From positions 1,124,558 to 1,188,557 of the forward strand of contig NZ_JAINUL010000001.1 of the NCBI RefSeq assembly GCF_020639365.1: a DNA stretch of 64,000 bases. Reading direction: 5' to 3'. The DNA is from Streptomyces flavotricini (lineage in GTDB: Bacteria > Actinomycetota > Actinomycetes > Streptomycetales > Streptomycetaceae). The translations under genes and the position numbers were made by a program. Positions 10,609 through 20,245 of this stretch are shown here, in pieces; positions within the stretch are counted from its first letter, which is position 1, and every line of letters starts with the position of its first letter. The notes beneath the pieces were generated by a model. That model was not told the origin of the DNA. It worked only from the letters and a program-made list of their open reading frames with translations, and ran no database searches.

Positions 10609-12135
10609 TCAGCCCCCGCCGAGCACCGTCTCCACGGTATCCGCCTCCTGTGGAGGCTTGTCCGGGCGGTGCCGCAGCACCCGCGCGAAGCGAAGCGCGA
10701 CCCCGGCCGGGTACCGCGGGGAGCGCTGGAGCCCGTCGTACGCGATCTCCACGACCAGCTCGGGCCGCACCCGCACCGTGAACCCGTCGTCCTCCACCGC
10801 CAGCTCCCCCAGCCGCTCGGTCTGCCAGCGCAGCATCTCGTCCGTGAGCCCCTTGAAGGTCTTGCCGAGCATGGCGTACGTGCCGTCGGCGGCCCGCGCC
10901 CCGAGGTGCAGGTTCGACAGCAGTCCGGTGCGCCGGCCGTGGCCCCACTCGACGGCGAGCACCACGAGATCGAGGGTGTGCACCGGTTTCACCTTGAGCC
11001 ACTGTCCGCCGCGCCGCCCGGCCGCGTAGGCGGAGTCGAGGCCCTTGACCATGACCCCCTCGTGACCGCGGCGCAGGGTCTCGGCCCAGAACTCCTCGGC
11101 TGCCGCCGCCTGCTCCCGCGGATCCTCGACGACGAGCCGGCAGACCCGGGAGTCCTGCGGCACCAGGTCGGCGAGCGCCGCGTACCGCTCGCGCACCGGG
11201 AGGTCGAGGAGCACCGCGTCCCCCGCCGCCAGCACGTCGAAGAAGTAGGGGACGACGGGCAGCGTCCGGCGCGCCGTCTCGACGTCGATCCGTGATCCGA
11301 CCCGGCTCGCGACCTCCTGGAAGGGCACGGGCCGGCCGTCCGGCGCCTGTCCGATCACCTCGCCGTCGAGGATGAACCGCTCCCCGGACAGGGTCCGGGC
11401 GAGGTCCGCCACCTCCGGCAGCCGGCCGGTGATGTCGTCCAGGGACCGCGTGTACACCCGTACCTCGTCCCCGTCGCGGTGCACCTGCACCCGGATCCCG
11501 TCGAGCTTCTCCTCCACCGCGCAGGGCCCGAGCGCGGCCAGCGCCTCGGCCACCGACTTGGCGGTGTTCGCCAGCATCGGCTGTACGGGCTGCCCGACGC
11601 GCAGGGTGACCTCGCGCAGCGCCGACGCCCCGTCGGCCAGTACCGCCGCGGCCACCCGCGGCAGTGAGCCGTCGAGCATCACGGCGCGGCGCAGCGCGGT
11701 GGCCGGCACCCCTGCGGCCGCGGCGACCCCTTCCAGGGCGACCGCGTCGAGGGCGCCCTGGCGGACTTCGCCGGAGAGCAGGCTGCGCAGGAACCGCTGC
11801 TCCGGCCCGGTCGCCGCGCCCAGCAGGGCTTCGAGGATCCGGCGCCGCTCGGCCTGCGCGCCCGCTCCGGCGACGGCGGCGAACCCGGTCACCGCCGCGT
11901 CGACGGCGGCGACGGTCAGGGTGGGCTCGGCGGCGGGTTCGACCTCGGCGGCGAGCGCACGCCAGCCGATGCCCGGCCGGCCCTGCGGGAGGCGCCCGGA
12001 GAGGTACGAGACGACCAGACCGGCCTCCTCGGGCGGCGCGGCGGCGAACACCTCCGCGAGCAGGGCGGTCTTGCGGGAGCGGGCGGAGGTCTCGGAGACC
12101 TCCCGGGACACGCGCGCGACCTCGGCGAGCAGCAT
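10609..12135 (-). CDS. lig: ATP-dependent DNA ligase
   Basis: 508 residues from the ATG at 12135 with GGGAGGA 7 bases upstream. The nucleotidyltransferase motif I EEKLDGIRVQ gives the adenylated lysine at Lys210. Further motifs are visible: a GEVIG motif III-like strand, VMVKGLDSAY, and WLKVK as motif V, followed by an OB-fold domain. The N-terminal about 180 residues form the helical DNA-binding domain seen in archaeal-type and mycobacterial LigB enzymes. It seals nicks with ATP and is additional to the essential NAD-dependent LigA, probably serving repair. It is a single gene, divergent from the hydrolase-ABC fusion; no Ku or polymerase domain gene adjoins, so a dedicated NHEJ role is not indicated. 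Confidence 0.92.
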   Translation of the reverse strand: MLLAEVARVSREVSETSARSRKTALLAEVFAAAPPEEAGLVVSYLSGRLPQGRPGIGWRALAAEVEPAAEPTLTVAAVDAAVTGFAAVAGAGAQAERRRILEALLGAATGPEQRFLRSLLSGEVRQGALDAVALEGVAAAAGVPATALRRAVMLDGSLPRVAAAVLADGASALREVTLRVGQPVQPMLANTAKSVAEALAALGPCAVEEKLDGIRVQVHRDGDEVRVYTRSLDDITGRLPEVADLARTLSGERFILDGEVIGQAPDGRPVPFQEVASRVGSRIDVETARRTLPVVPYFFDVLAAGDAVLLDLPVRERYAALADLVPQDSRVCRLVVEDPREQAAAAEEFWAETLRRGHEGVMVKGLDSAYAAGRRGGQWLKVKPVHTLDLVVLAVEWGHGRRTGLLSNLHLGARAADGTYAMLGKTFKGLTDEMLRWQTERLGELAVEDDGFTVRVRPELVVEIAYDGLQRSPRYPAGVALRFARVLRHRPDKPPQEADTVETVLGGG

Positions 12136-12350
12136 GCCGTCATCCTCCCGCCACTCGTCGTACACCGCAGGTCGGGTCCGAGGTGTGTCTTGTCGATCAG
12201 GCCGGATGCCGCGAGCCCGGCCCGATCGGCGAGACACCCCGCTAGTACTGCAGGCGCGGTATGCCGGCCCGCCCGGGTACTCCTCCAGGAGGTGGGCGGT
12301 TCCGCCCGGGGGCGCTCAGGGCGCGGCCGGGCGGCGTCTAGGGTTTCGGT

Positions 12351-15113
12351 ATGAAGCCACGACTGCCGAAGCTCCGGCTGCCACGGCGCCGCCACACCCG
12401 CCTGCTCGCGGGGGCCGCCGCGCTCGCCGTCGTCGCCGGGGCCGGTACGTGGACCGCCGCCGCGTCCGGCGAGGTGCCCGCCGTGCACCGCCAGGACCGC
12501 ATGGTCGAGATGCCCGGCGCGGCCATCGACACCTCGTACTTCACGGCCGGCGGCGCAGGGAAGCGGCCCGCCGTGCTCCTCGGGCACGGGTTCGGCGGCA
12601 GCAAGGACGACGTCCGCGCGCAGGCCGAGCGGCTGGCCCGGGACGGGTACGCCGTCCTGACCTGGTCGGCGCGCGGCTTCGGCCGCTCCGGCGGGCAGAT
12701 CGGGCTGAACGATCCGGCGTACGAGGTCAAGGACGTGTCCCGGCTCGTCGACTGGCTCGCCCGGCAGCCCGAGGTGCGGCTCGACGCGGACGGCGATCCG
12801 CGCGTCGGCGTCGCCGGGGCCTCGTACGGCGGGGCGATCTCGCTGCTCGCGGCCGGATACGACCAGCGGGTCGATGCGATCGCCCCGCAGATCACGTACT
12901 GGAACCTCGCGGACTCCCTCTTCCCCCAGGGCGTGTTCAAGAAGCTGTGGGCGGGCTTGTTCTTCACCACCGGTTCCGCCGACGGCATGCGGCCCGGGGG
13001 CGTCCCGGGCACGGACACCGCCCCCGCGTCCGGCCGCGCCACCGCTCCCGCGCCCGGCCCCGCCCCCGCCGGCGGCGCCACCGCCTGCGGGCGGTTCCAG
13101 CCCGAGCTGTGCGCCATGTACGAGCGGGTCGCGGTGGCCGGCAAGCCCGACGCCGAGGCCCGCGCCCTCCTGGAGGGGCGCAGTCCGTCGGCGGTCGCCG
13201 ACCGGATCAAGGTCCCGACGCTGATCGTGCAGGGCCAGGAGGACTCCCTGTTCCCGCTGGACCAGGCCGACGCGATGGCGAAGGCCGTCGCGGCGAACGG
13301 GGCGCCCGTCTCCGTCGACTGGGCGGCCGGCGGCCACGACGGCGGTCTGCGCGAGTCGGCCCGGGTCGAGGACCGGGTGGCCGGCTGGTTCGACCGCTAC
13401 CTCAAGGACGAGCAGGGTGCGGACACCGGCCCGGCCTTCCGCGTCTCGCGCTCCGGGGGCATCGATTCCACCGACGGGGCGGTACAGCTGCGCGGCGCGA
13501 GCGGCGAGCGCTATCCGGGGCTGGCCTCCGCTCCCCGGCGGTTCGCCCTGAGCGGCCGGGAGCAGAGCTTCGCCAATCCGGCGGGCGGCGCCCCTCCCGC
13601 GCTGTCCTCCCTGCCCGGGATCGGCGGGCAGCTCGCCGCCGTCGGGGCCGGGCTGTCACTGGACTTCCCCGGGCAGAACGCCCGCTTCGAGTCGGAGCCG
13701 CTGGCCGAGGAGGTGCGGGTCACCGGGGCCCCGACCGTCACCCTGAACGTGAGGTCGACGGCTGCCGACGGTTCGGCCGTCCTGTTCGGCAAGCTGTACG
13801 ACGTCGGGCCCGACGGCCGCCAGGCGGTGCTGCCGAGTCAGCTGGTCGCCCCGGTGCGGGTGGAGAACGCGCAGCAGGGGGCCGCGGTGGAGCTGCGGCT
13901 GCCCGCCGTCGACCACGCCGTGGCGGCCGGTCACCGGCTGCGGCTCGTCGTCGCCGCCACCGACCTCGGATACGCGTCCCCGGCCGCGCCGGCCACGTAC
14001 ACGGTCGCGGTGCGGGGCGCCCTGGCCGTGCCGGTGGCCGACGGGGTCCGCACGGCCTCGGCGGGGCTGCCGGCCTGGGTCTGGGGGCTGCCGCTGGGCG
14101 CCGCGCTGCTGGCCGCGGCGCTGCTGGGGATCCGGAGGACCGGTCGGGAGAGTGCGGGGACGCGGGGCGGCGTACCGCAGCCCGAGCCGGCGCTCGCCGA
14201 CGTACCACTGGAAATCACGGGCCTGACGAAGCGGTACCGGGGGGTGCAGGACCGCTACGCGGTGCAGGACCTGTCCTTCCGGGTGGAGAAGGGGCAGGTC
14301 CTGGGCCTGCTCGGGCCCAACGGCGCCGGCAAGACCACCACGCTGCGGATGCTGATGGGGCTGATCTCGCCGGACGCGGGCGAGATCCGGGTGTTCGGGC
14401 ACGCGGTCCGGGCGGGGACGCCGGTGCTGTCGCGGGTCGGGGCCTTCGTCGAAGGGGCCGGCTTCCTGCCGCACCTGACGGGGCGGGCCAACCTGGAGCT
14501 GTACTGGCAGGCCACCGGACGTCCGGCCGAGGACGCGCACATGCCGGAGGCCCTGGAGATCGCCGGACTCGGCGACGCCCTGGAGCGCGCGGTGCGCACG
14601 TACTCGCAGGGCATGCGCCAGCGCCTCGCGATCGCGCAGGCCATGCTCGGCATGCCGGACCTGCTGATCCTCGACGAGCCGACGAACGGTCTGGATCCGC
14701 CGCAGATCCGGGAGATGCGGGACGTGATGATCCGGTACGCGGCGGGCGGGCGGACGGTCATCGTCTCCAGCCACCTGCTGTCGGAGGTGGAGCAGACCTG
14801 CACGCACCTGGTGGTCATGGACCGCGGGCGGCTGGTACGGGCGGGCGAGGTCGCGGAGATCACCGGCGGCGGGGACACGCTGCTGGTGACGCTGGCCGGG
14901 CCGGTGGACGAGGGGACCGTGGCGAAGGTGGCCGCGCTGGAGGGAGTGGGTGCGGTGACGGCCGCCGATGACGGGCTGCTCGTACGGCTGGAGGGCGCGA
15001 CGGCCACCGGGCTGATCGCCGAGCTGGTACGGCTGGAGGTGCCGGTGAGCGCAGTGGGGCCGCACCGCCGGCTGGAGGATGCGTTCCTCACCCTGATCGG
15101 AGGTGCGGCGTGA
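12351..15113 (+). CDS. Fusion: alpha/beta-hydrolase (CocE/X-Pro peptidase-like) with ABC transporter ATPase
   Basis: 920 residues. After an N-terminal signal-anchor helix (about 17-35), an alpha/beta-hydrolase spans about 55-370 with nucleophile Ser158 in GASYGGA, an acid in VQGQEDSLFP and His in AGGHDGG. A beta-sandwich like the X-Pro dipeptidyl-peptidase C-terminal domain follows (about 390-565), then a second membrane helix (about 573-597). The rest is a full ABC ATPase (about 620-840): Walker A GPNGAGKTT near 656, signature YSQGMRQR, Walker B LLILDEPTNGLD, H-loop SSHLL. The topology puts the hydrolase outside and the ATPase inside. The GTGA overlap with the permease gene says both make one exporter. 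The reading frame is intact, with no sign of a sequencing join. Confidence 0.9.
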   Translation: MKPRLPKLRLPRRRHTRLLAGAAALAVVAGAGTWTAAASGEVPAVHRQDRMVEMPGAAIDTSYFTAGGAGKRPAVLLGHGFGGSKDDVRAQAERLARDGYAVLTWSARGFGRSGGQIGLNDPAYEVKDVSRLVDWLARQPEVRLDADGDPRVGVAGASYGGAISLLAAGYDQRVDAIAPQITYWNLADSLFPQGVFKKLWAGLFFTTGSADGMRPGGVPGTDTAPASGRATAPAPGPAPAGGATACGRFQPELCAMYERVAVAGKPDAEARALLEGRSPSAVADRIKVPTLIVQGQEDSLFPLDQADAMAKAVAANGAPVSVDWAAGGHDGGLRESARVEDRVAGWFDRYLKDEQGADTGPAFRVSRSGGIDSTDGAVQLRGASGERYPGLASAPRRFALSGREQSFANPAGGAPPALSSLPGIGGQLAAVGAGLSLDFPGQNARFESEPLAEEVRVTGAPTVTLNVRSTAADGSAVLFGKLYDVGPDGRQAVLPSQLVAPVRVENAQQGAAVELRLPAVDHAVAAGHRLRLVVAATDLGYASPAAPATYTVAVRGALAVPVADGVRTASAGLPAWVWGLPLGAALLAAALLGIRRTGRESAGTRGGVPQPEPALADVPLEITGLTKRYRGVQDRYAVQDLSFRVEKGQVLGLLGPNGAGKTTTLRMLMGLISPDAGEIRVFGHAVRAGTPVLSRVGAFVEGAGFLPHLTGRANLELYWQATGRPAEDAHMPEALEIAGLGDALERAVRTYSQGMRQRLAIAQAMLGMPDLLILDEPTNGLDPPQIREMRDVMIRYAAGGRTVIVSSHLLSEVEQTCTHLVVMDRGRLVRAGEVAEITGGGDTLLVTLAGPVDEGTVAKVAALEGVGAVTAADDGLLVRLEGATATGLIAELVRLEVPVSAVGPHRRLEDAFLTLIGGAA

Positions 15114-15973
15114 GCGCCGTGACGGAAGTGGCTCCCGGCTACCGGGCGAGCCGTACGCTGCCGCTGCGCGTGGAGGCGCTGCGGCAGTGGCGCCGGCGGC
15201 GGACGCTGGTCATGGGCGGGGTGCTGGCCGCGCTGCCGTTCGTCATGATCATCGCGTTCGCGGTGGGCGGCGGGCAGGACGGCCGGGGCGGCAGGGACGG
15301 GCGGATCACCCTCATCGACACGGCGACGGCGTCGGGGGCGAACTTCGCGGCCACGTGCCTGTTCGTGTCGGCCGGTTTCCTGCTGGTGGTGCCGGTGGCA
15401 CTGTTCTGCGGGGACACGGTGGCCTCGGAGGCGAGCTGGTCCTCGCTGCGCTACCTGCTGGCCTCGCCGGTGCCGCGGACCCGGCTGCTGTGGAGCAAGC
15501 TGGTGGTGGCGCTGGGCTTCAGCCTGGCGGCGATGGTGCTGCTGCCGCTGGTGGCGCTGGCGGCGGGCACGGTCGCGTACGGCTGGGGCCCGCTGAAGCT
15601 GCCGACGGGCGGCTCGCTGGCGGCCGGGGAGAGCGTGCCGCGCCTCGCGCTGGTGGTGGCGTTCGTCTTCGTGTCGCAGCTGGTCACGGCCGGGCTGGCG
15701 TTCTGGCTGTCGACGCGGACGGACGCGCCGCTCGGCGCGGTGGGCGGGGCGGTCGGCCTGACCATCGTCGGCAACGTGCTGGACGCGGTGACGGCGCTCG
15801 GCTCCTGGCGGGAGTTCCTGCCCGCGCACTGGCAGTTCGCCTGGGCGGACGCGCTGCAGCCGCATCTGGAGTGGGGCGGGATGGTCAAGGGGGCGGCGGT
15901 GTCGGTGTCGTACGCGCTGGTGCTGTTCGCCCTCGCCTTCCGCGGGTTCGCCCGCAAGGACATCGTGTCCTGA
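15110..15973 (+). CDS. ABC-2 type transporter permease
   Basis: 287 residues; its GTG overlaps the stop of the fusion gene by 4 bases. Six hydrophobic segments can be picked out (for example VMGGVLAALPFVMIIAFAVG near 30-50, CLFVSAGFLLVVPVALFCG, LVVALGFSLAAMVLLPLVALAAG and LVLFALAFRGFARKD at the end), with a 30-residue polar loop rich in Gly and Asp after the first. It is the membrane half of the exporter whose ATPase lies in the upstream fusion. Two copies plus two ATPase chains would be expected. The cargo is unknown. Confidence 0.88.
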   Translation: MSAVTEVAPGYRASRTLPLRVEALRQWRRRRTLVMGGVLAALPFVMIIAFAVGGGQDGRGGRDGRITLIDTATASGANFAATCLFVSAGFLLVVPVALFCGDTVASEASWSSLRYLLASPVPRTRLLWSKLVVALGFSLAAMVLLPLVALAAGTVAYGWGPLKLPTGGSLAAGESVPRLALVVAFVFVSQLVTAGLAFWLSTRTDAPLGAVGGAVGLTIVGNVLDAVTALGSWREFLPAHWQFAWADALQPHLEWGGMVKGAAVSVSYALVLFALAFRGFARKDIVS

Positions 15974-16121
15974 GCGCAGCCGCCCGCGGCGGGCGTGGGC
16001 CGTCTGTGGCAATCGGGGCGGCGGGCGCGTGCGTCTGCCGCCCCGTCACCCCCGGCACGCTGAACAATCGCGGTCGTCACGACGTATCGACGCGTCCGTG
16101 CGCCACCGAGGGATACGACCG

Positions 16122-16853
16122 ATGCACACAGCAGGACTTCCGGCTCGCAGGGGCGTACTGGCCGGGGGCCTCGCGGCCGCCGTCGTGGCCCTCTCGGGGT
16201 GCTCGTCCCCGCCTCCCCGGAAGGTGGCGACCGCGGCCCCGCAGCCGCGTCCGGCCACCCCGCAGGCTGCGTTCACCCGTCTGATGGAGGGCAACAAGCG
16301 TTGGGTGAGCGGCAACCTCGACCACCCCGACCGGGATCCGGAGCGGCGCGAGCTGACCGCCGAGGCGCAGGATCCCTTCGGGGTGGTCCTCTCGTGCATC
16401 GACTCCCGGGTGGCACCCGAGCTGATCTTCGACACGGGGCTCGGGGACCTGTACGTGCTGCGCACGGGCGGACAGGCCGTAGGCCCGGTGGTGACCGGCT
16501 CCGTCGAGTACGGGCCCCTGACGGGCGGGACCCCGCTGGTCGTCGTGCTCGGACACCAGCGCTGCGGGGCCGTCGAGGCCGCGTACACGTCGCTGAAGGC
16601 GGGCAAGCCGCTGCCCGGAAACCTGGAGGCGCTCGCGAAGGCGATGGTGCCGGCGTACGAGCTGACGGCCCGCAACCCGGGCGCCGACCCCGTCGACACC
16701 ATGACCCACCACCAGATCAAGGTGACCGCGGACGATCTGCGGGCCAACTCCGACCTGGGGCCCCTCGTGGCGAAGGGCGCCCTCGGCGTCGTCGGCGCGT
16801 ACTACTCGCTGGACACCGGCAAGGTCGACGTCCTGACGGGCGCACCCGCCTGA
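16122..16853 (+). CDS. Beta-class carbonic anhydrase, predicted lipoprotein
   Basis: 243 residues from the ATG at 16122. A signal sequence with twin arginines (ARRGVLAGG, residues 8-16) ends in a lipobox LSGC (Cys27), so the enzyme should be anchored outside the membrane. The zinc ligands of beta-carbonic anhydrase are present: Cys92 with Asp94 in SCIDSR, and His145 with Cys148 in GHQRCGAV. It would interconvert CO2 and bicarbonate at the cell surface. Cytoplasmic members of the family lack the leader. No transporter adjoins it. Its stop is 20 bases from the convergent aldo/keto reductase stop. Confidence 0.9.
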   Translation: MHTAGLPARRGVLAGGLAAAVVALSGCSSPPPRKVATAAPQPRPATPQAAFTRLMEGNKRWVSGNLDHPDRDPERRELTAEAQDPFGVVLSCIDSRVAPELIFDTGLGDLYVLRTGGQAVGPVVTGSVEYGPLTGGTPLVVVLGHQRCGAVEAAYTSLKAGKPLPGNLEALAKAMVPAYELTARNPGADPVDTMTHHQIKVTADDLRANSDLGPLVAKGALGVVGAYYSLDTGKVDVLTGAPA

Positions 16854-16872
16854 GACCGGCTCGCGGCGTGGT

Positions 16873-17814
16873 TCACACCCCCGCGATCGCGTCGATCTCC
16901 GCGAGCAGTTCGGGCTCCAGGGGGCGGTCGGCGACGGCCGCGTTGGCCCGTACCTGCTCGGGCGAGGTGGCGCCCGCGATGACGGAGGAGCAGCCGGGCC
17001 GGGCGGAGAGCCAGCCGATGGCGAGTTCGAGGATGCTGCGGCCGTGCTTGTCGGCGACGGCGGCCAGCGCCTCGACCGTGTCGAGGCGCTCCTCGGTGAC
17101 GTAGCCGTCGCGGCCCTCCAGGCGGGAGCCGGCCGGTACGGCGGCGCCCCGGCGGATCTTGCCGGTCAGCAGGCCGTTGGCGAGCGGGAAGTACGGCAGC
17201 ACCCCGAGGCCGTAGTGCACGGCCGCGGGAACCAGCTCCCGCTCCGCGGACCGCTCGAGCAGCGACCATTCGTTCTGCGCCGACACGAAGGGCACCGCGC
17301 CGGTCTCGCGGGCGACGTGGGCGGCTTCGGCCAGCTGCCAGCCGCTGAAGTTGGAGTGGCCGATGTAGCGGACCTTGCCCTCGGCGACGAGCTCGGTGAG
17401 CGCGGCCAGGGTCTCGGCGACGGGGGTCGCCGGGTCGGGGCTGTGCAGCTGGTAGAGGTCGATGTGGTCGGTGTCCAGGCGGCGCAGGGACTCCTCGACG
17501 GCCCGCCGGACGTAGGCGCGGCCGCCCGGGGATCCGGCGGCGGGCCCGTACTCCATGGACATGCCCGCGTAGCCGAACTTGGTGGCGAGGACGACCTGGT
17601 CGCGGCGGCCCTTGAGGGCCTGTCCGAGGTGGCGCTCGGAGCCGCCGCGCCCGCCGTAGATGTCGGCGGTGTCGAGGAGGGTGATCCCCGCGTCGAGGGC
17701 GGCGTCGACGACGGCGCGGGTGGCCTGCGCATCGAGGCGGCCCCCGAAGTTGTTGCAGCCGAGTCCGACGGCGGAGACCTGGAGACCTGAACTGCCCAGC
17801 GGGATGTAGCGCAT
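16873..17814 (-). CDS. Aldo/keto reductase
   Basis: 313 residues from the ATG at 17814, with GGAGGAA 9 bases upstream. The AKR barrel shows the usual catalytic set: Asp and Tyr in LLDTADIYGG, Lys in VLATKFG, and the His strand DLYQLHSPDP. The C-terminal NADPH site reads SSVIAGATSPEQVRANAA. Members reduce aldehydes and keto sugars. It lies 120 bases after galK in the same direction and may be read from the galactose operon or alone. Substrate unknown. Confidence 0.88.
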   Translation of the reverse strand: MRYIPLGSSGLQVSAVGLGCNNFGGRLDAQATRAVVDAALDAGITLLDTADIYGGRGGSERHLGQALKGRRDQVVLATKFGYAGMSMEYGPAAGSPGGRAYVRRAVEESLRRLDTDHIDLYQLHSPDPATPVAETLAALTELVAEGKVRYIGHSNFSGWQLAEAAHVARETGAVPFVSAQNEWSLLERSAERELVPAAVHYGLGVLPYFPLANGLLTGKIRRGAAVPAGSRLEGRDGYVTEERLDTVEALAAVADKHGRSILELAIGWLSARPGCSSVIAGATSPEQVRANAAVADRPLEPELLAEIDAIAGV

Positions 17815-17934
17815 GCGTTGCGTTCCTCCGAACGTCAGAAGGGATCGGCGAGAGTCTTGCCGATCGCCCGGCCCCCGTCCACCGGGCAGAGGCGGAGGGC
17901 GGAACCGCCGTCGGGGCGGCGGCCTTCGCCCCGC

Positions 17935-19092
17935 TCAGAGGATGCGCTCGGCGCCGGCGGCCGGGGCCGCCGCCATCACGCGCGGCGGTTCGAACCCGGC
18001 CGCGCCGAAGGCCTGCGTGACCGCCAGGGTCACGGCCGCCTTGGCGTCGGCGTCGATCAGGGCCAGGGCCGAGCCGCCGAACCCGCCGCCGGTCATCCGG
18101 GCCCCGTACGCGCCCGCGGCGTTGGCGGTGGCCACGGCCAGGTCGAGCTCCGGGCAGGAGACCTCGTAGTCCTCGCGCAGCGAGGCGTGTCCCTCGGTCA
18201 GCAGCGGGCCCGTCTCGCGCAGCCGTCCGGCGCGCAGCAGTTCCTCCACCCGTACGACCCGTTCGTTCTCGGTGACGACGTGGCGGACGCGGCGGCGGCG
18301 GACCGGGTCCTCGATGCGGGCCAGCGCCGGCTCCAGGTCCTCGTACGGGAGGTCGCGCAGGGCCGGCAGTCCGAGCGCGGCGGCCGCGCCGTGGCAGGAG
18401 GCGAGGCGCCGGGCGTACGCCCCGTCTCCGAGGGCGTGTTTGACGCGGGTGTCGATGACCAGGAGGCGCAGTCCCGCCGCCGCGCAGTCGAAGGGGATGT
18501 GGAGCCGTTCGAGGGTGCGGGTGTCGAGGTGGAGGGCGTGGCCTTCGGTCGCGCAGGCCGAGGCCATCTGGTCCATCACCCCGCAGGGCACGCCGACGTA
18601 CGCGTTCTCGGCGCGGCGGGCCAGCGCGGCCAGTTCGGGCCGGGTGAGCGGGATCCCGTACAGGTCGGTGAGGGCGAGGGCGGTGGCCACCTCCAGGGCG
18701 GCGGAGGAGGAGAGTCCGGCTCCGGTGGGCACGTCGGAGCGGATGTGCAGGTCGGCGCCGCCGACGGGCCGGCCGGCGTCGAGCAGCGCCCACGCGACGG
18801 CGGCGGGGTAGGCGGCCCAGCTCTCCGGGCCCTCGGGCGGGCGGCCCGGGTGCAGGCGGTCGAGCGGGAGCGTGACCACGCCCGACGGGACGTCGGCGGA
18901 GTGGAGCCGAAGGGTCCGGTCCGGGCGGCGGGCCACCGCCACCTCGGTGCGGTGCGGGAGGGCGAAGGGCAGGGCGAAGCCGTCGTTGTAGTCGGTGTGT
19001 TCGCCGATCAGGTTGACCCGGCCCGGCGCCGCCCAGACCCCCTCGGGCGCGGCCCCGTACAGCCGGTGGAATCCGTCCGCGGTCCCGGTCAC
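17935..19092 (-). CDS. galK: Galactokinase
   Basis: 385 residues; the GTG at 19092 overlaps the galT stop (GTGA). The GHMP kinase signatures are clear: APGRVNLIGEHTDYNDGF (galactose-binding, about 23-40), the ATP loop PTGAGLSSSAAL (about 122-133) and the C-terminal GGGFGGSALAL. It phosphorylates galactose to galactose-1-phosphate in the Leloir pathway. Length is normal for the family. galE is absent here, so the epimerase must be elsewhere. Order bgal-galT-galK suggests the operon handles galactose freed by the upstream beta-galactosidase. Confidence 0.95.
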   Translation of the reverse strand: MTGTADGFHRLYGAAPEGVWAAPGRVNLIGEHTDYNDGFALPFALPHRTEVAVARRPDRTLRLHSADVPSGVVTLPLDRLHPGRPPEGPESWAAYPAAVAWALLDAGRPVGGADLHIRSDVPTGAGLSSSAALEVATALALTDLYGIPLTRPELAALARRAENAYVGVPCGVMDQMASACATEGHALHLDTRTLERLHIPFDCAAAGLRLLVIDTRVKHALGDGAYARRLASCHGAAAALGLPALRDLPYEDLEPALARIEDPVRRRRVRHVVTENERVVRVEELLRAGRLRETGPLLTEGHASLREDYEVSCPELDLAVATANAAGAYGARMTGGGFGGSALALIDADAKAAVTLAVTQAFGAAGFEPPRVMAAAPAAGAERIL

Positions 19093-20174
19093 CGGCTCGC
19101 CACCTCGCGCAGCCGCGCGGCCGCGTCCTCGGGCCGGACGTCGTTCATGTAGGCCTCCATCCCGGATTCGGTACCCGCCAGGTACTTGAGCTTGTCAGCG
19201 GTGCGGCGGACCGTGAAGAGCTCCAGGTGGAGGGCGAAGTCGGCCCGCGCCGCTTCCCCGCCCCGGTCCACGTCCCCGCCCCCGTTCCCGCCTCCGCCGC
19301 CGGGGACCGGCGCCTGGTGCCAGGCGGAGATGTACGGGGTGGGCGCGGACGACCCGAACAGCCGGTCGAAGCGGCGCAGCAGCTCCAGGTAGAGGCGCGG
19401 GAACTCGGCGCGGGCCGCGTCGTCGAGGGTGGTCAGGTCGGCGGTGCGGCGGTGCGGATAGAGGTGGACCTCGTACGGCCAGCGCGCGGCGTAGGGCACG
19501 AAGGCGGTCCAGTGCTCCCCTTCGAGGACGACCCTGGTGCCCTCGGCGCGTTCGGCGGCGAGCACCTCCTCGAAGAGGTTGCCGCCGGTGCGGGCGCGGT
19601 GGGCGGCGACGGTGGCGAGCATGCGGGTGGTGCGCGGGGTGATGAAGGGGAAGGCGTAGATCTGGCCGTGCGGGTGCGCGAGGGTCACGCCGATCTCGGT
19701 GCCGCGGTTCTCGAAGCAGTAGACCTGCCGGACCCCGGCGTGGGCGGAGAGTTCGGCGGTGCGGTCGGTCCAGGCGGCCAGGACGAGCGCGGCGCGTTCC
19801 TCGTCGAGTTCGGCGAAGGAGGTCCGGTGGTCGGGGGTGAAGCAGATGACCTCGCAGCGGCCGGTGTCGCCGGCGAGGGAGGGGAAGCGGTTCTCGAAGA
19901 CGACCACGTCGTAGTCGGCGGCCGGGACCTCGCTCGCGCGCCCCTCGGCGGAGGGGCACAGCGGGCAGGCATCGGCGGGCGGGTGGTAGGTGCGGCCCTG
20001 GCGGTGGGAGGCGATGACGACGGCGTCGCCGAGCAGCGGGTCGCGGCGCACCTCGGAGGAGGTGGCGGACGCGTCGAGGGGGCGGGTGTCGGGGACGGCG
20101 CGGGCCGCGCCGTCGTCGGCGTCGTAGTACAGGATCTCGCGGCCGTCGGCCAGGCGGGTGCTCGTTCGCTTCAC
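19089..20174 (-). CDS. galT: Galactose-1-phosphate uridylyltransferase
   Basis: 361 residues from the GTG at 20174, where similarity begins (VKRTSTRLADGREI); a more upstream ATG at 20249 would overlap the beta-galactosidase end and adds an unlikely Arg/Pro leader. The HIT-like active site AHPHGQIYAF contains His167 and the nucleophile His169. Zinc ligands are suggested by Cys70 and Cys73 (CPLC). It swaps UMP between UDP-glucose and galactose-1-phosphate. A Pro/Gly/Asn-rich insertion near the C-terminal third (GGGGGNGGGDVDRGG) looks like a flexible loop. It is translationally coupled to galK. Confidence 0.95.
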   Translation of the reverse strand: MKRTSTRLADGREILYYDADDGAARAVPDTRPLDASATSSEVRRDPLLGDAVVIASHRQGRTYHPPADACPLCPSAEGRASEVPAADYDVVVFENRFPSLAGDTGRCEVICFTPDHRTSFAELDEERAALVLAAWTDRTAELSAHAGVRQVYCFENRGTEIGVTLAHPHGQIYAFPFITPRTTRMLATVAAHRARTGGNLFEEVLAAERAEGTRVVLEGEHWTAFVPYAARWPYEVHLYPHRRTADLTTLDDAARAEFPRLYLELLRRFDRLFGSSAPTPYISAWHQAPVPGGGGGNGGGDVDRGGEAARADFALHLELFTVRRTADKLKYLAGTESGMEAYMNDVRPEDAAARLREVASR

Positions 20175-20245
20175 GGGAAGAGCTTCTCTCAGGGGAAGGT
20201 CGGGCGCGTGTGCGGGGGTTCGCCGGGATCGGTGGGGGCGCCGGT

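Noticed and set aside
10609..12135. Non-homologous end joining locus
   Set aside because: The ligase lacks polymerase or nuclease domains and no Ku gene is near.
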